A stretch of 64,000 nt of DNA from Oikopleura dioica (Eukaryota > Chordata > Appendicularia > Copelata > Oikopleuridae): assembly GCA_907165135.1 (NCBI GenBank), contig OU015567.1, positions 11,661,001 to 11,725,000 of the forward strand, written 5' to 3'. Each line of letters starts with the position of its first letter. Position 1 is the stretch's first letter. Positions 34,701-46,600 of the stretch are shown in pieces. The position numbers and the translations under genes were made by a program. The notes beneath the pieces are model-generated. The model worked only from the letters and a program-made list of their open reading frames with translations, made no database searches and had not been told where the DNA came from.

Positions 34701-37052
34701 AAGTTCAAGCCTGGAGCGAGCCTTCAGTTTCACGACATTGATGCGATCTATTCGACGCCATAAACTTGCTGCCAGCACAATCCTAGACATTGCCCTTGGA
34801 TCTACAGAAATAAACTTTGAAGAATAAGTATTGTTTGTTTGATTTTTTTTGAATTTGCTAGCTGGAAAATATTGGAAATCCAATGGAATCGGGGCATATT
34901 GGGAATTGGGAAAAGTTGGAATTTTGGAAGAACTTGGAATTGGATTTTAGTTGGGAATTGGGCGAAAATTGGATTGGATTGGATTTTGGATGGATAGACC
35001 CGGTTAGAAATTTTTTGGATGGAATTTGGATGGATAGACCCCTATTTTTTGTCCAAAATAGCCACTCTGGACTTGGCAAGCATTTACCTGGCACCCGACT
35101 CTACATCGATAGCGATGAATTTTCATCCAGTCGTCGCCAAAATGAAAGATTCCCGAGTCCCCTTCATCTCCAAAATAATGGTATGTATTTATCTTCATGC
35201 CAAAAAAATTAAATAATTCAGAAAGTACTCGTCGACGGAACCAAGGATTGGCTCGAAAAAGCGAAGAACTGGATCACAGAGGTTGATCGAACAATGGAAG
35301 ACGACGAGCTGACAGATGAACAGTTGTTACAGCTCCTTGAAGCTGGCGTTAATAATGTTCAATGTGACAGCCAAAATAACGCTGTTGGCCCACTTAGTCA
35401 CCGCCGCGGACTAGGAAAGCCAAAAGAAATCCGTTCCAAGATCGAAGAAGAGATTGCTCAGTACGACGAAGTAAATGATACTGATATAGAAGCGCGTAAG
35501 TAATTTTCATCATTAATCTACTTAATTTGAAATTAGACAAGAAGTATTGCGCAATGAAGAAGGTTGCGGAAGATGATATTGTTGGAGAGTTCTGGCGGCG
35601 ATACGCTGAAACCTTGCCAAGATTGAGCAGAATCGGATTAATGGTTCGGTTTTTTTGAGTTTAAAAATAAAGCATTTCTTAGCTTCATCACTCTTCCGTC
35701 TCAAGTTCAAGCCTGGAGCGAGCCTTCAGTTTCACGACATTGATGCGATCTATTCGACGCCATAAACTTGCTGCCAGCACAATCCTAGACATTGCCCTTG
35801 GATCTACAGAAATAAACTTTGAAGAATAAGTATTGTTTGTTTGATTTTTTTTGAATTTGCTAGCTGGAAAATATTGGAAATCCAATGGAATCGGGGCATA
35901 TTGGGAATTGGGAAAAGTTGGAATTTTGGAAGAACTTGGAATTGGATTTTAGTTGGGAATTGGGCGAAAATTGGATTGGATTGGATTTTGGATGGATAGA
36001 CCCGGTTAGAAATTTTTTGGATGGAATTTGGATGGATAGACCCCTATTTTTTGTCCAAAATAGCCACTCTGGTCAATAGGTGGGTTTTTACCTCGAGTCG
36101 GGTGGCGGAAGCAAGGGCGCTTTGGACGAATTTCTTTGGAGAGGGCTGAAGAAGGCCTGCTCTGACTTTGGACATTTTGGAAGACACGAGGTGAGGAGAA
36201 ATGAGCTGGACTTGAATTCCGTGATCTTCGTATTCATATCGAAGGCACTTGGTAAAATGGTGAACGTAAGCTTTCGTGGAAGCGTAGAGCGAGAGCAATG
36301 GGCAAACCAAATCGCCAGTTCCAGAGCCAATGTTGATCACAAGTCCTAAAACAAAATTAACTGGCTGTAAAGAGCTTCATTTGTACCTGTTTTTCGCTCG
36401 GACATGGGACCAATAACGGCGGCAGTTGCCTGGACCATCGATGCGCAATTGACGTTGACTAATTGATCCAATTTCTCCGCCGAATTCGGAATCATATGAA
36501 AGAATTCCGGAAAGTCGTAGCTCACCCCCGCGTTGTTCACCAATACGCCGATTTGCTTTTCTCTCGCGAGTTCTTTCAGTTTATCGGCAGCTTTTGCCGT
36601 CTCGTCCTTTAATTTTTACAAATTTTTCACGAGTTTATCTCTTTACTTGTTTAGATAAATCAGCGCGAACGAGCACTACTTTCGCGGAAGTTGCTTCAGT
36701 AATTTCTTTCTCCATGTTTTCAAGCTTCATTTGATTTCGTCCGACGATGATGATATTTTGACCTGCTTTCGCAAGCTGACGAGCGTATTCGGCCCCAATA
36801 CCATCTAAAAATGCGCTCTATCGAACATCTCTTCTGAAAACAAACCTGTTCCGCCAGTAATAACCGTCCAATCTCCAAACTTTCCGAAATCAACCGGCTT
36901 TGAGAGACCAAAAACCCACAATCTCGACAAAACCCACGAAGCTATCTGAAAACTCAATCAAAAACAGCACTAAAACCCTTAATTCCAACCTTCAATGCGA
37001 AGAAACCCAGCGCTAGATATCCAACTTTCTCTATGCAGTCACACTCCACCAT
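31727..37052 (-). CDS. HSD17B12: Very-long-chain 3-oxoacyl-CoA reductase (HSD17B12-like SDR)
   Basis: These ER short-chain dehydrogenases reduce 3-ketoacyl-CoA with NADPH during fatty-acid elongation. The start at 37052 (MVECDCIEKVGYLALGFFAL) gives a hydrophobic anchor. The Rossmann motif is TGGTDGIGAEYA, then NNAGVSY, the catalytic Ser in INIGSGTGD and Tyr/Lys in YASTKAY. PLLQPSP-type sequence leads to the exon end SATRLE at 36092. The last exon reads STCGYFFHDLQHAFVTNIPA and ends EKVRKRAYRKMKTN (stop 31727), a basic tail like the family's ER-retention end. Between them the original intron (GTAAAAACCC...ATTCTAG, 43 bp) is expanded to 4,227 bp by a hAT transposon. The frame across the intron is intact, so the gene may still work if this large intron is spliced. 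It is the first gene of an operon-like trio. Confidence 0.9.
32260..34827 (+). CDS. hAT-superfamily transposase
   Basis: The start at MSPPAKRSKRCIYVAS provides a basic nuclear signal. A cysteine/histidine segment CARIDGAKCKKCRGEPFHTY, read across a 38-bp intron, may be a degenerate BED zinc finger. The RNase-H core begins at GRLSISLD, followed by ILGVEVNIRCKNGFWNCLIG, the second acidic site in VCIVSDQAAE, and a long helical insertion in the exon 33060-34180. The C-terminal dimerisation region runs EFWRRYAETLPRLSRIGLM and, after an intron, SSSSLERAFSFTTLMRSIRR, ending NFEE at 34827. SxLERAFS is the hAT_C hallmark. No stop or frameshift remains once introns are removed. The intron 32977-33048 is GA-AG and falls inside the codon of the putative first catalytic Asp. 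Activity is plausible but untested. Confidence 0.9.
32977..33048 (+). other. GA-AG intron in the transposase
   Basis: The exon ends SISL plus a single G, the donor is GATAAGG, the acceptor is CTTTAAAG, and the next exon begins AC, completing Asp. The only nearby GT donor (GTCAAT) leads to an immediate stop. Confidence 0.65.
34068..36071 (+). repeat. Perfect-looking tandem duplication, 2 x 1,002 bp
   Basis: 34068-35069 and 35070-36071 appear identical by eye (all open frames in the two copies translate identically). Each copy holds the transposase 3' exons and a full right terminal end of the hAT element. The copies abut so that the inner terminus CACTCTG is followed directly by GACTTGG of the second copy. 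Confidence 0.9.
35070..35829 (+). pseudogene. Headless second copy of transposase C-terminal exons
   Basis: Duplicate of the last transposase exons (DLASIYLAPDS to NFEE) without the RNase-H first half or a promoter. It cannot encode a working transposase by itself. Splicing from the upstream exons into it would skip the first copy and still give the same protein. Confidence 0.8.
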
Positions 37053-37060
37053 TCTAAAAA
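37053..37060 (-). promoter_or_regulatory. Candidate trans-splice acceptor of the HSD17B12-like gene
   Basis: Minus strand reads TTTTTAGA then ATG, identical in form to that of AP3S. Confidence 0.45.
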
Positions 37061-37291
37061 TACAGCACAACTCAAATTTCGCTCAGAAAATCAATTTTTT
37101 CAACAATTTATTGGGAAAAGAGGGCTTCTCTCTGGGGACAAGGCGAAAAAATTGATGCGAGTCGCAGCGCGCTCTGATTGGCTACGTGCCTGGAAATCCT
37201 GAAGATCCTTGGTAGCCAGAAAGAACTGGAATTTTCTGCCTTTTTATTTATATTCGATATCTATAAAACAGTATCATTATTTTAGTTTTAT

Positions 37292-39950
37292 TCAGCGCGA
37301 AAAACTTCGTCTTCGTAAATGAACGATTTCATCGTCAAACATAATTGTTCTCTTCGTTGTTCGCTTCCTTCCCGTTTCTCGAGAATATGGAGTCGCCCTC
37401 GGGCCTTTTCTAGTGCTTTCTCTTTGTGTGACGAATCTCGACGCCCTCATCTCACTTGAAAAAAATGACATAAATTTCACAGAAGAGTTTACCTGAAATC
37501 ATCCTCAAAAATGTCTCCAACGGAATCGGCAGTTGCTCTGTAAGTGGGAAGCCTCGCGTCTGAAGCTCTCCTGTTGGACATTCGTGACAGGCGTTTATCG
37601 GAAACTCTGCCAGTAATTCTTCCTGTTACTCTAGCCCCGATACTAAAGAAAAATTTTAGCACCTCTTTGCAGTCTTCCTTGATTTCGAACCTGAAAACGG
37701 AACTTCTCCGTGTTTTACGACCTCCAGAAGAAGAGGCGGAATTTGTGTGTGTTCTTTTGTAGCTTTTTCCTCGAGAAAAATTATCCTTTATCAAGAAGAA
37801 AGTTTTTCCGCCAAGAATCTCACGAGCCTTGACTGCTTTTGCGAAACCTTTTCCAGTGATTTCTCGTTCTCGGATGGTGAAGCGGGCTTTTTCGTTGGAA
37901 AAGAGTCCAGTTTGGCTTTTTGCTTTTGCAAGGATATCCGCTAGAATTCCCATGTTAAGAATTACTAAAACGAAGAACTACCGATGGCCTGGGTAAGATG
38001 AATTTGATCCGGTACCCCGTAAGTCTCGCAGTTCTCCACAATTTTCACATTTTCCCCGAAAAGACACCACTTTGGCATGATTTTGCCAACAACCGCAGAT
38101 GTGACCGGTCCAGTGTGAAGTCCGATTCTCATTTGGAATCGATCATTGGGTAAATGAGGAATTTCGAAGTCGCAAATGTAGCGGTTTCGAATTGACAGCG
38201 CGAATTGGGCGATTTCCGAGGCATGAAACTCGTATTCCGCGGGACATCCTGAGACAGCAAAGTAAGCGTCGCCAATAGTTTCGATTTTTTGGCAGTTGAA
38301 TTCAGCAATCGTCTCATCGAAGAGTTTGAAGAGTTTCCCGATCATTTGCATCACCTGAGTTGGCGTGCTTCTTTTTCCTGAATATTCATTTAAAAAATTC
38401 TTTAGAAGGGAAAATACCAAGAGAAGTAAAGCCGCAAATGTCAGAGAAATAGAGAGAAACATTTTCATGATGTCTAGCAAAAGTATTGGTAGAGTCTCCG
38501 TACTTCATGTTTTCAACTATTTGAGCTGGCAACAGTCTTTGGTTTGGCTTTATCAAGTAAAATATTCTCGAAGAAAATATATTTAAAGCCGATCATAAAG
38601 TTTATATCGTCAGCTCTTTGACGCTCTCTTTCATATTCAACCTTTTTAGCAGCTATTTGCCGTTCCAGGTCGCGAGAATAGTACTCAAGAGTATCAAGCA
38701 TAATTTCAACAACATCTCTTTTGACAACAAGCCCCCTGGTATTCAAATCTGAAAGGGCGGAAGCAGCAGATTGGTACCGCAACGACGGATCTGCGTGGAG
38801 ACACCTCTCAAGACTAAATTAAGATAATTATTATGAATGACAGTTTATGATATCGAAAATGTTTTAAAGTACCTATCTCTTTGAAATCGTGTCAATTCAA
38901 CTCCGGAAAAATTTTGTTTCACTAGAACAAGTTCATTTGTCAACATCTTTGCCACTTTCTCTTCGATGGTTATAATTTCTGCTGTGAATGCCGGTCCCTG
39001 AGCAAAAATCAACTCCTGAAGAATGATTCCAAAGCTGTACATATCCTCCTCCGGGTACTTCGATCTTGGGAGATTTGATAGACCTTGACGATAATTCCAA
39101 AAAGAGAAATCATTTCTAATAAGCACTTCTGGCGCTATCCAGAGCAGTTTTTCTTCTTCCAGATCATGATAGTGGCAATTCTCCGCACAAAGCCCTTGCC
39201 TTCGTATCCACCGGTCACAGGTAGCCAAGTCGAAGTCCCCGATTCGAATGTGAAATCTACTGTCGATCATGCAATTTCGAGAGGTAAGGTTGCCGATAAT
39301 TTTAACAGGGCTCTGATGGATGTAGTTTATTCCTAAAAGAATCTCTCGCACAAAGTTGATCTTTGTTTCGATTGTTAGATTGAGACTTCTGTTAAGATAA
39401 AGAATGTCGTATAAGGACCCTTTGCGTAGTTTTTATGAAGTTTTCGCACGAGCGCTATTTTGCAATATAAAAACTGTTCCTTTGTTGTAGTAGTCCCAAA
39501 CGCGCAAAGCAGAGCCCGGAAGAGAATCTTTGACGACGCCGTGAAATTTTGCTACATTTGGATGGTCCAATTTTATCTTTTAAATGAGTTCTTTTATATT
39601 TAATTTTCGCTTAGTTGAGAATATAGAAAACTCTAACAATTCTCGAGCGAGACTAATTGAAGCTTCATTGTACGGCATATTTATATCAACTTGCTTAATT
39701 GCTACTAGCTTCGCCAGATCACTTTTATTCTCCGGCTTCAGAATAGCCCATTGGTAGTACTTCCTCTTCGGAAGGTGCACTTGGTCGAAGACGTTCATCG
39801 AGTCGGCCATCTCTTCACTAGAAGAAAGCTTCTTCGACAGCTGTTTGATAGACTTCGGGTCCAAAATTCCACCTGCTCTTCGAACATTTCGTCCGCCACG
39901 ATGATTAATTTCCGCCCTTACTGGGTTGAAAATAAAACGATTTCTGTCTA
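37292..39950 (-). CDS. Receptor-type guanylate cyclase-like, kinase-homology plus cyclase domains
   Basis: Receptor guanylate cyclases make cGMP under control of a kinase-homology domain. The latter is clear: YYQWAILKPENKSDLAKLVA, IKLDHPNVAKFHGVV, GNLTSRNCMIDSRFHIRIGD (the HRD Asp is replaced, as in the family), KLLWIAPEVL, EDMYSFGIILQEL. A coiled-coil linker (YYSRDLERQIAAKKVEYERE) leads to the cyclase domain: LLPAQIVENM, YFSDICGF and ETIGDAYFAVSG with both metal Asp, RIGLHTGPV, then CLFGENVKIVENCETYG. The usual Asn and Arg of the VNTASRM motif are Lys and Asn here, which should impair catalysis. A basic Ser/Arg tail ends at 37292. The 5' end is not resolved, and no ectodomain, signal or membrane helix was found before the divergent polycystin gene. 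Two introns appear GA-AG (39577-39633 and 39420-39479). Confidence 0.85.
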
Positions 39951-40693
39951 ACTCGATTTTTCTTTTCTTTGAAAGTCAAATAAGGATCATCGTTTTTTTA
40001 TCTTCTGAAAATATGGCGCGGTATGTTAAACGATTATGCAAAACGTATTCGAAAATTCTCTGATCCCCTGCCCAAATCGACTAACTGCGGAAAGAACGAC
40101 GCAAGAAAAAAGTATGAAGCATACTGCAAAGTCTATCATATCTCCTTTTTCTGGTCATGTTGAGCGAGACTTCTTTTGAATGAATTTTTTTTATTTTACG
40201 GCGAGATGCAAATAAAGTGCTTGAAGTGCGTATGTCAAAGGAAATCATCAAGCTTTGTTCAAAATGGTACAGTTGACAAGTCATACTGTATTTTCTTATC
40301 TCACGAAAGGTGATTTTAAGAGAAAATTCTAGTGCAGTGCAAATGCATAAATGATCATCTGCGTAAATCATTACGGAGTCAATTGCTTTAATTTTTTGAA
40401 AGGAATTATGCAGGCTCAATTATCGGAAGATGTGTATAAAAACATGAGCGTTCGGTGCATTTCGAAGCACAAGAGAAGATCGCCAGTGGACGCAAATTCT
40501 AGGATCAAGAGTTCTAGAATCTCCCGTCCAATATGGCTGGCGACAATGGAGGGAACTCCAGGAGAGGCTTAAAATAAAGAACCATAAGTTGGTTTTCTCG
40601 GAGGAAATAGATTTATAATAGATAAAAGTTTATTGGCCGTTGAAATTAAGTTTTTGAGCTTCATAAAGGAAATACTTGTCGCTGGTTCTGGCG
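39951..40693. other. Divergent upstream region, cyclase-like and polycystin-like genes
   Basis: About 740 bp between two divergent genes. It could contain both promoters and short 5' exons (for example a signal-peptide exon of the polycystin-like gene), but none could be identified with confidence. Confidence 0.4.
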
Positions 40694-43600
40694 ATGTACG
40701 CGATCAAGCTCAAGTCAGACACCGAGAACCAGCGTTGTATCAACGATCACGTGGGTCACAACACGAAATCATGGCCCGACATCGACTGTCTCACGGAGCC
40801 GGACATGTGCCGTACGAGAGAGACAGAAGTGCCCGAGGAATGCGACATTTTCTGCTGCAACGAACAAGACGTCGATTTCATCTGCCACGCTGTTGCTTAT
40901 TCGATGAGCAAGGGAATGTGCAGAATGTACGGCTTCAGGATGGAGGATTATGATCAAGTGGCGAAGGAGCGCGGCCTTGTCGCGAAGAATGGAAAAGGAG
41001 ATGACTGGATGTATTTTTACAGAAAATGGGACAGTCAGCTCCATGACATTATCAATTTAACGATGAAAGAGGAGAGCGAAGACATCAAGACTTTCATGCG
41101 GCTCGATTGGATGGATGTCTACAAGGCCGATTGCTACATCGTTGATTTTGAAGGTGAAAACATGGAGGAGAAAAAAGTTATCCCGAACATCATGTCGAGC
41201 GAAATTGAATTCAACACGAGAATTCTGCCTTATAATTCTCGGTTGAATATGTCAATTACGGCTGGAAACGACAAAACTAACAGTGCTCCTCACATTGTGG
41301 AACTTTTGACCCGCCCTCCTCCGATTGACAACCTGACCATCATCGCCTCAGACGTGGATGTTGATTACTCGTGGAAAACTGTGGAAGGCTCTGAATCATT
41401 CACGATCAAAGTCATCGAGCTAGAAACAGGTGCTGAAATTGCAGCATCTCAGGAGACAAAAGACTTCAATTTCAACCACGCTGTCAAGCCAGTTACTGGA
41501 TATCAAATATTCATCCACTCAAACGCGATCGACTTCTACGGCAATGCAACGGAGGGTACAACTCGCGAAATGACATTCTATTCCGAGTTCCCCAAGATTA
41601 AAAAAGTCAGCATCGATGCTGTTGATTGTGACGAAGTGAGATTTTCGTGGGAAGATGTCGGCTACGGCGCAAAATACAAAGTACAAGTCTACGACCTCGA
41701 CAATGGGCAAAGCGTTTTCCTTGAAGATGTTGATGGAACAAATGCACGAGTCACCGGTCTTGAGAACGCAAGAAAGTACCAAACAATCGTTTACGCTTTT
41801 GATGAAAACACGAGAGGTGATCCAGCGGAGATAGTTTTTATCAGTGAACTCTGCAAGGCTGAGGATCTCTTCTCACCGAACCAAGAAGATACTGCTTTCG
41901 AACTATCTTGGAACCCAGTAGTACTCGCTCAAAAATACAAGATCAAGATCGAACCCTCTCCTGCCGATGGTCTCACGAGTAGATATGTTCAATCAGCTGC
42001 AGCTTACATCGAAGCTCTCACTCCCGGAATTCAATACAAAGTCTCGATCACTGCGATCATGAAACGAACCGACAAAGTTGAAATTATCTCAAAAGAGGCG
42101 CTTCTTTTCCAATATACAAAACTTCTTGCTCCAGAAGATCTCTGCATCCCAAATAAGAACCTTCATAATTCAAGTGCTACGCTCACGTGGACGATTATGG
42201 AAGGCGCTGATCTTTACTACCTGGCCCTCGCTACCTGTCGACCCGTGAACAACTTTCTCATTCGCCCCGGATTCTACCGCTCTAAGGGGCAAAACTGCCC
42301 CAGATGGCGATCAGAAGGGGTGAAAAAATGCGAAATAAAATCGGACTGGGACCAAGGATCAAAATATCTGATGCAGAATATTTCCAAAAATGCGGTAGAC
42401 AAGCACGAGCAAATTTTTCAGCTGACGGCGGATAGCAAAATGACACTAGACGGACTTGAGCCAGGAACAATCTACATGTTCTGGCTTGGAGGAGTCAACA
42501 AACAAACTTATTCGGAAAGAGCGGAAATGACCTTTATCACTCGATTGAAGACAACTGAACTGGCTGAGTTCTTCGATGTAACGCATGATTCTGTGAAGGT
42601 AAAATGGAAACTGGTTAACAAAGCGGACAGATACTCAATCATCGTCACCCACGATATTGCAAGACGAAAGCGAGTCCAGCGATTGACGACCAAATCCGAC
42701 TCAACGGACATAATTGATCTTCATCCAAACTCTCCGTATCTCATAGAAGTCATTGCCGAGAACAAAATCTCTTTTTCGTGGCCGTTTCCACTAAAAATGC
42801 GAACAAAACTGGCGCCGACAAAGATTCTCTCTCCTTTCAAACCACCACGAGGAGATGAAACCGGTGACGATTATTTTGACATTCAATGGACACCAGTAGA
42901 AGGCGCTGAAAGCTACGAAATCGAAATAACTGATGACCTGGATCATGATAGAAAGCGCCGAGAAGGAGATCATAGTTCTGATCGACCACCTTTCCATCTG
43001 ACTCACCGAGTCCGACCAAAGAATCTCGAAGAGCATCAGTTCTTTGCTGCGGGCATGAATCATAATACTGAGCATGAAATAAAGATCACAGCTCACAATC
43101 GTTTCACGGATGGATCAGTTACGACCGAGCGCTTCTTCACTCGGCCGCACACTCCCGAAAACTTCCGAACTGTCGAAGTCTACGATGATCTTGTCAGAGT
43201 TGCGTGGGACGCCTGCGAGGGAATTTGGGATTATGACATCAATGTCTACGATGACAATAATCACGTGGCGAAGGTCGTTCTTCATAACAAAACTGAACAT
43301 GAATTTAAAGAGTTGATTCCCAACCATCATTATATTTTCGTCATCCGTGCTTATGGGCACGTCGTTTCTCATCCGGCAACGATCAAGATCTTCACAAAGA
43401 TCCAAGGAGTCGATTATTTAACGATGACAGAAGTTTACGATGATACAATGAAATTGGATTGGAAAGAAGCGAATGGAGCGAGCCATTATCTTGTGTATTT
43501 CAGCCATCAAGAAGACCCCGAAGAACGCGTTGAACGAACAGAAACAAGTGACGTGACTCTGACGGATCTGACACCAAATTCGATTTACACCATCAAAGTC

Positions 43601-46600
43601 GTCGGTATGAATGCAAATACAGAGGGAATGCCAATGTTCACGACTGTTATTACAAAACTTGGATATATCAAGAAACTGCGTCAGGACATACCGGCGTCGA
43701 CGGATAAAACAATAATGATGCGCTGGCTTCAAGTTCCCAATGCGGATCATTTCATCCTGAAAGTCACAAGCAAACGGACAAACAAGCGTATCCAAGTGCA
43801 CAAGATTCCTGCAAAGGACTCTTCTCTTCTCATTCGCGATCTTCGACCGGCAACTATCTATGTGATCGAGATTCAGGCGTTTTCTGATATTTCTGACTCC
43901 TATCCTACGGATTTCAGCCCGCAAACTAAAATCACGCCAATCAAGGGATTCTCTGTTGATTTCACCTCAGACATCCTTCTTCGATTGATCTGGAATTCAT
44001 TCACTGATAACACCTATCACATCGCAGGAGACGGAAGATACTGGAAAATTGACACGAATGACTTCCAATGGATCCCCGACTTGGTCGCCGATACAAATTA
44101 CAACTTCACAATTTGGGCAACCAAGGACATCTACTACTCTGACAACACGACTCTCACTGCTCTGACGCACATGTCCGCACCGACTGTAAATGTCGACTCA
44201 CGGACTCATACAGTGATCAAAATCAGCTGGACACAAGTACCTCGTGCAGACCAATATCGTATTCAATACGTCGACACGCCGACATTCAAAAAAATCGTCG
44301 ATTCTGGCCGCGAGAAGACTTTCCGAATGCGCTATCTTCTCTCTGAAGATCAAAATATCAGAGTTCGAAATCTCGATCCGTACACTGAATATCTTTTCTT
44401 TGTCCGAGCAGAACGGGGTCAGCAAATTGGTGAGAATGGAACTGTCACTGATTACACCAGACTTTCACCAACTCAAGCGATTGAAATCAAGTCAAGAACA
44501 GATAAGACCTCCCAGTTGAGTTGGGCCTCTGTTAACGGAGCAAAAGGGTACACGATTAAATACCAAGCCCAAGAGCCCGTTCAAAATGAAGAACTTTCAA
44601 TTTATGTCGAGCAGACTAAAGAAAAGCTGGTCAATTTGCTCCCTGGATCGACCTACAAACTCGTCATCATTGCTGAAGCGCCAGAAACAAGTGGCCAGCC
44701 GGCAAACGATGAGTTCGACACCTTCCTTGAAGCTCCTGAGCAAGTCACTACAAAGATCTATGACACTTACACTAAAACAATCTGCTGGAACCCAGTTTTT
44801 ATGGCTGAAGGATACACGATGAATTACGCATCGATTGAGCCAGAAGACAAAGTTTCTCGGGCAAAGGACTTTACCGATTTTGTAGAAGGAAGTGAGACCT
44901 GTGGATACATCGACGACCTTCTTCCGGGTTTAAAATATCAAATATCAATTTGGGGCTGGAATCAGCGATATGACGGAATGAAATCAAAATACAAGTCGGC
45001 GACATTGTTGGAAGCGCCGGAAGACTTTGAAGTGAATTTCTACAACAACACTCAAATTGAAGTGGTTTTTGCGCCCGTGACTCGTGCTCTTCGATACGAG
45101 CTGGCTCATGCAAAGATTAATTCTTCCGATTGGGTCATCGACGGAGAAACATCAGACCTCAAATTCCCCATCAACTCTCTGACTCCATTCACCGAATACG
45201 ACATAAAAATCAACCCGATCAACAAAGTCACTCGAGGTTACGAATCGAAACTGGCTCACTGGAGCAAGCTTAATCCAATTTCCAACTTCCAGCGAATAAA
45301 ACTGACTCCTAACCAAGTCACATTGAAATGGGATCCAGTCGAACACGCAGTAAAATACAGGGTTTTCTATGTCTCCGAAGTTTCTAATTTGACCCTCCAA
45401 GAAACTGATTATGCTGGAATCATCATCACTGGGCTTGAAGAAACAACTCTTTACAATATTTCCGTTGAACCAGTTGCTGAAAACGAAGTTCCCGGTGTAA
45501 TGACTCTTTATCCGGTCATTACTGAAGCAAAGACAGTTGAAGATCTAGTCATTGAAGACATCGAGCCCTGGCGAATGATTTTGACATGGACTGGAACTGA
45601 AAAAGCTATTGCTTACGAAGTGCACGTCAACTCGACTGAGTATTCCTACATCATGCGAGTTCGAACAAACCGCGCTTTTATCCGTCAATTAGAGCCTGGA
45701 ATCAAACAAAATTTCAAAGTCTATGTCATCACGAGAATCTCACGCTCTCAGCCCGTCCCCGTCGCTGGATTCACTACACTTCCTCTGCCGGATTCCGCTC
45801 GAGTTACCAAAATCACCCATTCGAAAGTCATGACAAAATGGAACGCTGCTCTAGAAGATTGGGCCCCGGCTTTCGACGATCTGTACTATCGATGTGTTTT
45901 GATCAAGGACTACTCAAACGAGACCGTGGTGAACACGACAACGACGGAACTTGGATTTGATTTCACGAATCTAGAGTTGAACACTCGATATACCATCATT
46001 CTCAGCTCCGAGAGTCCTGACACATCATCAGATGAGCGAATTATTGAAATCAGAACACTTTTGCCGGATTCACCAGATTTGGACATGAATGAAATCAACG
46101 ATGACAACGTTGTTTTGACATGGAATAAAACTGTTGGCTTGAACTACGCTGTCTATGTAAAACCCTTAACATGCCCGGCTGACAAAGTTGTTATTTGCGA
46201 CATCGCAGAGACGGAAAATGTCGTGGTGGAAGGACTTGTACCTGCTTGCCTCTATGATCTGGTCATTTATGGACAGATTTGTCCAAAAGATAGAAAACTG
46301 ACCATTGAAGATGATCGAAAACGAATCGCGAATCAGATGTTTTATACAAAACTCGAGTCTGTTACCGATATCGAAATCATAGAAGAGGATCGTATTGCCA
46401 ATTTCAGCTGGTCACGTGTCCCAGAAACAAGTTTTTATGTAATTCAGTGGACGTCGCCGGAACTAATTTCCGAAAATGTGACAAAAACCAGCGAAGATGA
46501 ACGAATAGTCGCACAAAATCTTCAGCCGAATACGCTTTACGAAGGATCCATTTGGGGAACAAATCCAGATACAAAGTCGAATCCTGCTCCATTCTCACTT

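Larger units (their letters stand above)
31896..36071 (+). mobile_element. Autonomous-looking hAT transposon, 4,176 bp
   Basis: The 5' end CAGGGTGGCTATTTTGGAC and the inverted 3' end (reading CAGAGTGGCTATTTTGGAC on the other strand) differ at one of 19 bases. The target GTCAATAG is duplicated exactly at 31888-31895 and 36072-36079 (8 bp, the hAT hallmark). Subterminal regions are full of GGATTGG and TTGGATGG repeats in the same orientation at both ends. One intact spliced transposase gene lies on the plus strand. The final 1,002 bp is present twice. It is inserted antisense in an intron of the HSD17B12-like gene. Confidence 0.95.

Noticed and set aside
34640-34750. GA-AG donor at the last transposase intron giving a short C-terminus
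   Set aside because: A GT donor (GTTCGG) a few bases later gives SSSSLERAFSF, the conserved hAT C-terminal motif, so a canonical intron is preferred.
12869-36071. Idea that the MITE at 12869 derives from the hAT at 31896
   Set aside because: Beyond the shared initial CAG and a G-rich start, the terminal repeats differ (CAGGGGTCTGGATT against CAGGGTGGCTATTTT), so they are separate families.
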